From the NCBI GenBank assembly GCA_023384095.1, contig JAHDXT010000003.1, positions 62,001 through 126,000 on the forward strand: DNA of 64,000 bases, given 5' to 3'. The DNA is from Hyphomicrobiaceae bacterium. GTDB taxonomy: Bacteria > Pseudomonadota > Alphaproteobacteria > Rhizobiales > Hyphomicrobiaceae. Position numbers and translations under genes: made by a program. A model generated the notes under the pieces. The model was not told where the DNA came from and searched no databases. It was given only the letters and a program-made list of their open reading frames with translations. This document shows positions 59,444 through 64,000 of this stretch, one piece after another; position 1 is the first letter of the stretch; each line of letters begins with the position of its first letter.

Positions 59444-59950
59444 ATGAAACTCGATCGAGAGCAGGCGCAGTCTGCTCATCACTCCGCCCACGGGTTAGAG
59501 GCGGAGTACCTGCAGGCCCTGCGTCTCGTCGAGCGCTTGCACCGGCTGCTGCTCGACGCCATCAAGGGCGAGTTCGACCGCACCGGCGGCAGCGATCTCA
59601 ACGCAGTTCAGGCCCTCCTGCTGCACAATCTCGGCAGCGACGAGCTGACGGCGGGCGAATTGCGGACGCGCGGCTATTATCTCGGCTCCAACGTCTCGTA
59701 CAACCTCAAGCGGCTGGTCGAGCTGGGCTATCTTCATTACAAGCGCTCCGACCTCGACCGCCGGTCCGTCCGTGTGAGCCTGACCGCCAAGGGCGAGGAG
59801 ATCAGCGGGATGGTCCGCCGGCTCTATCGCCGCCAGCTCCGGTCGCTGGACAGCGTGGGCGAGATCACTATCGGCGACCTGGTAGACCTGAACCGCATCC
59901 TGGGACGGCTCGAGCGGTTCTGGTCCGACCAGATCCGGTATCGCCTCTGA
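59444..59950 (+). CDS. ldtR: MarR-family regulator, LdtR-like
   Basis: MKLDREQAQSAHHSAHGLEAEYLQALRLVERLHRLLLDAIKGEFDRTGGSDLNAVQALLLHNLGSDELTAGELRTRGYYLGSNVSYNLKRLVELGYL; adjacent to an L,D-transpeptidase gene. Confidence 0.82.
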   Translation: MKLDREQAQSAHHSAHGLEAEYLQALRLVERLHRLLLDAIKGEFDRTGGSDLNAVQALLLHNLGSDELTAGELRTRGYYLGSNVSYNLKRLVELGYLHYKRSDLDRRSVRVSLTAKGEEISGMVRRLYRRQLRSLDSVGEITIGDLVDLNRILGRLERFWSDQIRYRL

Positions 59951-60301
59951 GCGGCCGCGCAGCGGACACGCCGGCGCGACGGCCCTGCGCAGGGATGCAG
60001 GCCTTCGCTGTTGCACCCAGGCACCATTCTCACGCCTAAGGGCAGCACGGTCGAACTTCTTCCTTCCCACCCGGTTGCGGTTGGCCCAGGTTCCCTGCTG
60101 GTGCGGTTCGGACCAAGCTCCTCCATGCGCTCTGGTCCTGCCTGGCGGGGCAAGCTAGGATGGCCACAAGTCGTCCGTCTTCCTCCAGCGCGGGCCGGAA
60201 ATGGCACGCGTGCTAAGAATTCGTTAACGCTGATCCGGCTTAGTGGATCAGGGCGCAAGGCATTCTGGCGGGGGCTGAGCAAAAAGCGAGGAGTGCAGGA
60301 C

Positions 60302-61585
60302 GTGAGGTTGGCACCAGTCTGCGGCCGGAGGGCGGCCGGCCTGATCGCAACCACCGCAGCCGGCGCAATCGCGTCAGTGGCCATGGCGGCGGCGGCCTGG
60401 GCTTCCGACGGCAATAGCTGGAACCCGTTCGCCAGCGACGTCAGCAGCTATTCGCAACCCTACGACCGGGCCTTCATCCGAGAATGGGAAGCGAACCCGC
60501 CGCGCGGATATCCCACGATCTCGCCTGCCAATATCGATCCCATGAAGGCCGCCATCAAGCGGTATGCCGAGGTCGTCAAGGACGGCGGCTGGAAGCCGGT
60601 CCCCGACGGCGAGTTGCAGGTCGGCGTGACGAGCAACGCGGTCGCGGTCCTCCGGGATCGCCTTCTGTCGTCCGGCGACCTGAAGGAAGGCTCGAGCTAT
60701 CCCAACTATTTCGATTACTATCTCGAGCGCGCCGTCAAGCGCTTCCAGGCCTCGAACGGGCTGACGCCGACCGGCATCGTCGACAACCGCACGATCGCGG
60801 CGCTCAACGTGCCGGCATCGGCGCGGCTGCGCCAGTTGCGGACCAACCTCGGCCGGGTCAGCGAGCTGGCGCGCTCGGCGGGCAAGAAGTACGTGCTGGT
60901 CAATATTCCCGCGACCCAGATCGAGGCGGTCGATAACGACCGCGTCGTGTCGCGGCACTCCGGCGTGGTCGGCAAGATCGACCGGCAGACGCCGCTGCTG
61001 CGGTCGTCGATCCACGAGTTGAATTTCAATCCTGTCTGGACGCTGCCGCCGACCGTTATCGAGAAGGACCTGATCCCCAAGGGCCGCGAGATGAGCCGGC
61101 GCAATCAGGACGTGCTGGTCAAATACGGCATCGACGCCTATGGCGGCGACGGGCGCAAGCTCGACAGCTCCAAGATCAACTGGTCATCCGGCTCCGTGCA
61201 CAACCTGAGCTACCGGCAGCAGCCGGGGAAGGACAATCCGCTCGGATTCCTGAAGATCAACTTCCACAACAACCATTCCGTCTACATGCACGACACGCCG
61301 TCGGAGAGCCTGTTCGGGCGCAATTTCCGCGCGGCGAGCTCCGGCTGCGTCCGGGTACAGAACATCGAGGCGCTCGGCGCGTGGCTGCTGGCCGGCAACG
61401 GCTGGAGCCGGGATCACATCGAGGCCATGAAGAAATCGGGCGAGCGGCAGGACGTGCGGCTGAAGAAGCCGGTCTCCGTCTATTTCGCCTATATCACCGC
61501 CTGGGCCACCGAGGACGGCGTCGTCCAGTTCCGCCGCGACCTCTACCAGAAGGACGGCGCCGGGACGACGGTCTCGGCCTACTGA
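60302..61585 (+). CDS. L,D-transpeptidase (YkuD domain, peptidoglycan-binding domain)
   Basis: Likely GTG start; signal peptide AGLIATTAAGAIASVAMAAAAWA; HNNHSVYMHDTPSESLFGRNFRAASSGCVRV catalytic motif. Confidence 0.9.
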   Translation: MRLAPVCGRRAAGLIATTAAGAIASVAMAAAAWASDGNSWNPFASDVSSYSQPYDRAFIREWEANPPRGYPTISPANIDPMKAAIKRYAEVVKDGGWKPVPDGELQVGVTSNAVAVLRDRLLSSGDLKEGSSYPNYFDYYLERAVKRFQASNGLTPTGIVDNRTIAALNVPASARLRQLRTNLGRVSELARSAGKKYVLVNIPATQIEAVDNDRVVSRHSGVVGKIDRQTPLLRSSIHELNFNPVWTLPPTVIEKDLIPKGREMSRRNQDVLVKYGIDAYGGDGRKLDSSKINWSSGSVHNLSYRQQPGKDNPLGFLKINFHNNHSVYMHDTPSESLFGRNFRAASSGCVRVQNIEALGAWLLAGNGWSRDHIEAMKKSGERQDVRLKKPVSVYFAYITAWATEDGVVQFRRDLYQKDGAGTTVSAY

Positions 61586-61597
61586 GCAGCAGGCGGC

Positions 61598-61611
61598 TTG
61601 ACCCCGGTCAA
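61598..61611. promoter_or_regulatory. FNR/FixK/FnrL-like palindrome upstream of hemA
   Basis: TTGAC-CCCG-GTCAA, perfect dyad, ~155 bp upstream of hemA start. Confidence 0.45.
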
Positions 61612-61765
61612 GGCAGCGGCTGGGATGTCCGTGCTCTTCTGCCTCCGCGCAGCCGCAGGCTGCATCTGGCGGGCGTTTACGTCGCCCGGCGGAATGGTTA
61701 CAAAAGAGCCGCGACATCGGGGACATTGATGGGGCCGCGGTCGCCGGGCGATAACCGATCGGGGC

Positions 61766-63016
61766 TTGTTCGGAATGGCGGGATCGGTGGATTACTCAGC
61801 TAGGTTCCAAAGCGCCTTGGCGGCGATCCGCGCCGAGGGACGCTACCGCGTCTTCGCCGACCTGAGGCGCACGTGCGGCGCCTTCCCGGCGGCGGAGCAT
61901 TACGCTTCCGGCTCCAAGCGGCCCATCACCGTCTGGTGCTCGAACGACTATCTCGGCATGGGCCAGCACCCGCTCGTGCTCGCCGCCATGCACGAGGCGC
62001 TGGACAAGGCCGGCGCCGGCTCGGGCGGAACCCGCAACATCTCCGGCACCACGCACTATCATGTCGAGCTCGAAGCCGAGCTCGCCGAGCTGCACGGCAA
62101 GGAGGCCGCGCTGCTCTTCACGTCAGCCTACATCGCCAACGACGCGACGCTGTCGACGCTGGTCCGCCTGCTGCCCGGCGCCGCGATCTTCTCCGACGAG
62201 AAGAACCACGCCTCGATGATCGCGGGGATCAGGCACGGCGGCGGGCCGAAGCGGATCTGGCGCCACAACGACCTCGCCGATCTCGAGGCCCACCTCAGCG
62301 CGTTCGACCGCGAGACGCCGAAGATCATCGCCTTCGAGTCCGTGTATTCCATGGACGGCACGATCGCGCCGATCGAGGGCATCTGCGATCTCGCCGAGCG
62401 CTACGGGGCGCTCACCTACCTCGACGAGGTGCATGCAGTCGGCATGTACGGCCCGCGCGGCGGCGGCATCGGCGAGCGCGACGGCATGCTGGCCAGGGTC
62501 GATATCGTCAACGGCACGCTCGCCAAGGGCTTCGGCGTCATGGGCGGCTACATCGCCGCGAGCCGCGCCTGTTGCGACGCCATCCGCAGCTATGCGCCGG
62601 GCTTCATATTCACCACGTCGCTGGCGCCTGCGGTGGTGGCCGGCGCGCTCGCCAGCGTGCGCCACCTGAAGGCCAGCTCCGTCGAACGCGCGCTCCATCA
62701 GGAGCGGGCGCGCACGTTGAAGCGGCGCCTGGCCGCGGCCGGGCTGCCGGTGATGGACAACCAGAGCCACATCGTGCCCGTCATGGTCGGCGACCCGGTG
62801 CTGTGCAAGGAGCTGACGGACGCGCTGCTCAGCCGCTTCGGCATCTACGTCCAGCCGATCAACTACCCCACGGTGCCGCGCGGCACGGAGCGCCTGCGGC
62901 TGACGCCGACGCCGCAGCACGCCGACGGCGACATCGATCATCTCGTCTCCGCGCTGCTCGAGCTGTGGAGCGATTTCGGGTTGTCGGCTGGCGCGGGCCA
63001 GGTCGCGGCCGAGTGA
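61766..63016 (+). CDS. hemA: 5-aminolevulinate synthase
   Basis: [37 protein letters not shown]...[73 protein letters not shown] motif [13 protein letters not shown]. Confidence 0.96.
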   Translation: MFGMAGSVDYSARFQSALAAIRAEGRYRVFADLRRTCGAFPAAEHYASGSKRPITVWCSNDYLGMGQHPLVLAAMHEALDKAGAGSGGTRNISGTTHYHVELEAELAELHGKEAALLFTSAYIANDATLSTLVRLLPGAAIFSDEKNHASMIAGIRHGGGPKRIWRHNDLADLEAHLSAFDRETPKIIAFESVYSMDGTIAPIEGICDLAERYGALTYLDEVHAVGMYGPRGGGIGERDGMLARVDIVNGTLAKGFGVMGGYIAASRACCDAIRSYAPGFIFTTSLAPAVVAGALASVRHLKASSVERALHQERARTLKRRLAAAGLPVMDNQSHIVPVMVGDPVLCKELTDALLSRFGIYVQPINYPTVPRGTERLRLTPTPQHADGDIDHLVSALLELWSDFGLSAGAGQVAAE

Positions 63017-63170
63017 AAGCTGCCGCCTGACGGGGCAGACCCGCGCCATCCGGTCCCAAGCCCGGCCGTCGCCATTGTTGAGGCGCGACGGGCTGTGATA
63101 TGCCACGCGCGCCGACCAGGTGCTGCAGGCGATTTCAATCCTATCTCCCGATCCGTGAGCGAGGACGAGC

Positions 63171-64000
63171 ATGACCACCGCCAACCCCGCGCAATCGAGT
63201 GTGCCGACGGGATTCTTCACCGAGTCGCTCGCCGAGCGCGATCCCGAGCTGTTCGGGGCAGTGGCGGCCGAGCTTGCACGCCAGCAGGACGAGATCGAGC
63301 TGATCGCCTCGGAGAACATCGTGTCCCGGGCCGTGCTGGAGGCCGCCGGCTCGGTGCTGACGAACAAGTACGCCGAGGGCTATCCCGGCCGGCGCTACTA
63401 CGGCGGCTGCCAGCATGTCGACGTCGCCGAGGAGCTGGCGATCTCGCGGGCAAAGCGGCTGTTCGACTGCGCCTTCGCCAACGTGCAGCCGCACTCCGGC
63501 AGCCAGGCCAACCAGGGCGTGCTGATGGCGCTCGCGAAGCCCGGCGACACCATCCTCGGCCTGTCGCTGGCGGCCGGCGGCCACCTCACGCACGGGTCGC
63601 CCGTCAACATGTCGGGCAAGTGGTTCAATGCCGTCCACTACGGCGTCCGCCGCCAGGATCACCGCATCGACCATGACGAGGTGCGCGCGCTCGCCAGGGA
63701 GCACCGGCCGCGCATCATCATCGCCGGCGGCTCGGCCTACCCGCGCATCATCGATTTCGCTGCGTTTCGCCGCATCGCCGACGAGACCGGGGCCTTCCTG
63801 ATGGTCGACATGGCGCATTTCGCGGGCCTCGTGGCCGGCGGCGTGCATCCGAGCCCGCTTCCCCACGCGCACGTCGTGACCACGACCACGCACAAGACGC
63901 TGCGCGGCCCGCGCGGCGGCATGGTCCTGACCAACGATCCGGAGATCGCGAGGAAGATCAACTCGGCCATCTTTCCGGGTCTGCAGGGCGGCCCGCTGAT
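63171..64000 (+). CDS. glyA: Serine hydroxymethyltransferase, N-terminal part, runs off window
   Basis: [51 protein letters not shown]...[19 protein letters not shown]. Confidence 0.97.
   Translation, partial: MTTANPAQSSVPTGFFTESLAERDPELFGAVAAELARQQDEIELIASENIVSRAVLEAAGSVLTNKYAEGYPGRRYYGGCQHVDVAEELAISRAKRLFDCAFANVQPHSGSQANQGVLMALAKPGDTILGLSLAAGGHLTHGSPVNMSGKWFNAVHYGVRRQDHRIDHDEVRALAREHRPRIIIAGGSAYPRIIDFAAFRRIADETGAFLMVDMAHFAGLVAGGVHPSPLPHAHVVTTTTHKTLRGPRGGMVLTNDPEIARKINSAIFPGLQGGPL

Overview
GC-rich alphaproteobacterial-type chromosomal window, densely coding. In order: (1) the end of moaA and a formate dehydrogenase (FDH) locus at ~0.6-14.7 kb. It encodes a TorD-like chaperone, a Tat-target peptide, a Cys-type FdhA, FdhB, a small lipoprotein, a cytochrome b gamma subunit, a WD40-cytochrome c fusion, a 41-aa membrane peptide absent from the ORF track, a run of DUF-type proteins, a biotin/lipoate-ligase-like protein, a multi-cluster Fe-S protein, DUF3305 and a DUF3306-GNAT fusion. 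(2) Acyl-CoA/TRAP-transporter catabolic clusters at 15-28.5 kb, with tRNA-Arg(TCT) and an NDUFS4 homologue. (3) A two-gene ABC exporter and a five-domain peptide/nickel-type ABC importer at 29-36 kb. (4) A corrinoid-dependent methyltransferase locus at 36.1-46.6 kb. It encodes a RACo-like activator, a CH3-THF:corrinoid methyltransferase, MetF plus a separate MetV-like protein, DUF1638, a corrinoid protein, a DMGDH-like flavoprotein and a divergent non-pyrrolysine MttB-family enzyme. (5) bpt, a lipoprotein-LivH-like fusion, hemB, an extensin-like protein, an enoyl-CoA hydratase family protein, an SDR and a LysR regulator. (6) A decayed patch at 54-58 kb with frameshifted wrbA, truncated VOC dioxygenase, an IS110-family remnant and a membrane-protein gene cut by that remnant. 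(7) An FGE/SUMF1-like protein, an LdtR-LdtP-like pair, hemA and the start of glyA. The best candidates for under-described biology are the corrinoid/MetVF methyl-oxidation locus and the FDH accessory-gene array. All family calls come from reading the translations; no database search was run.
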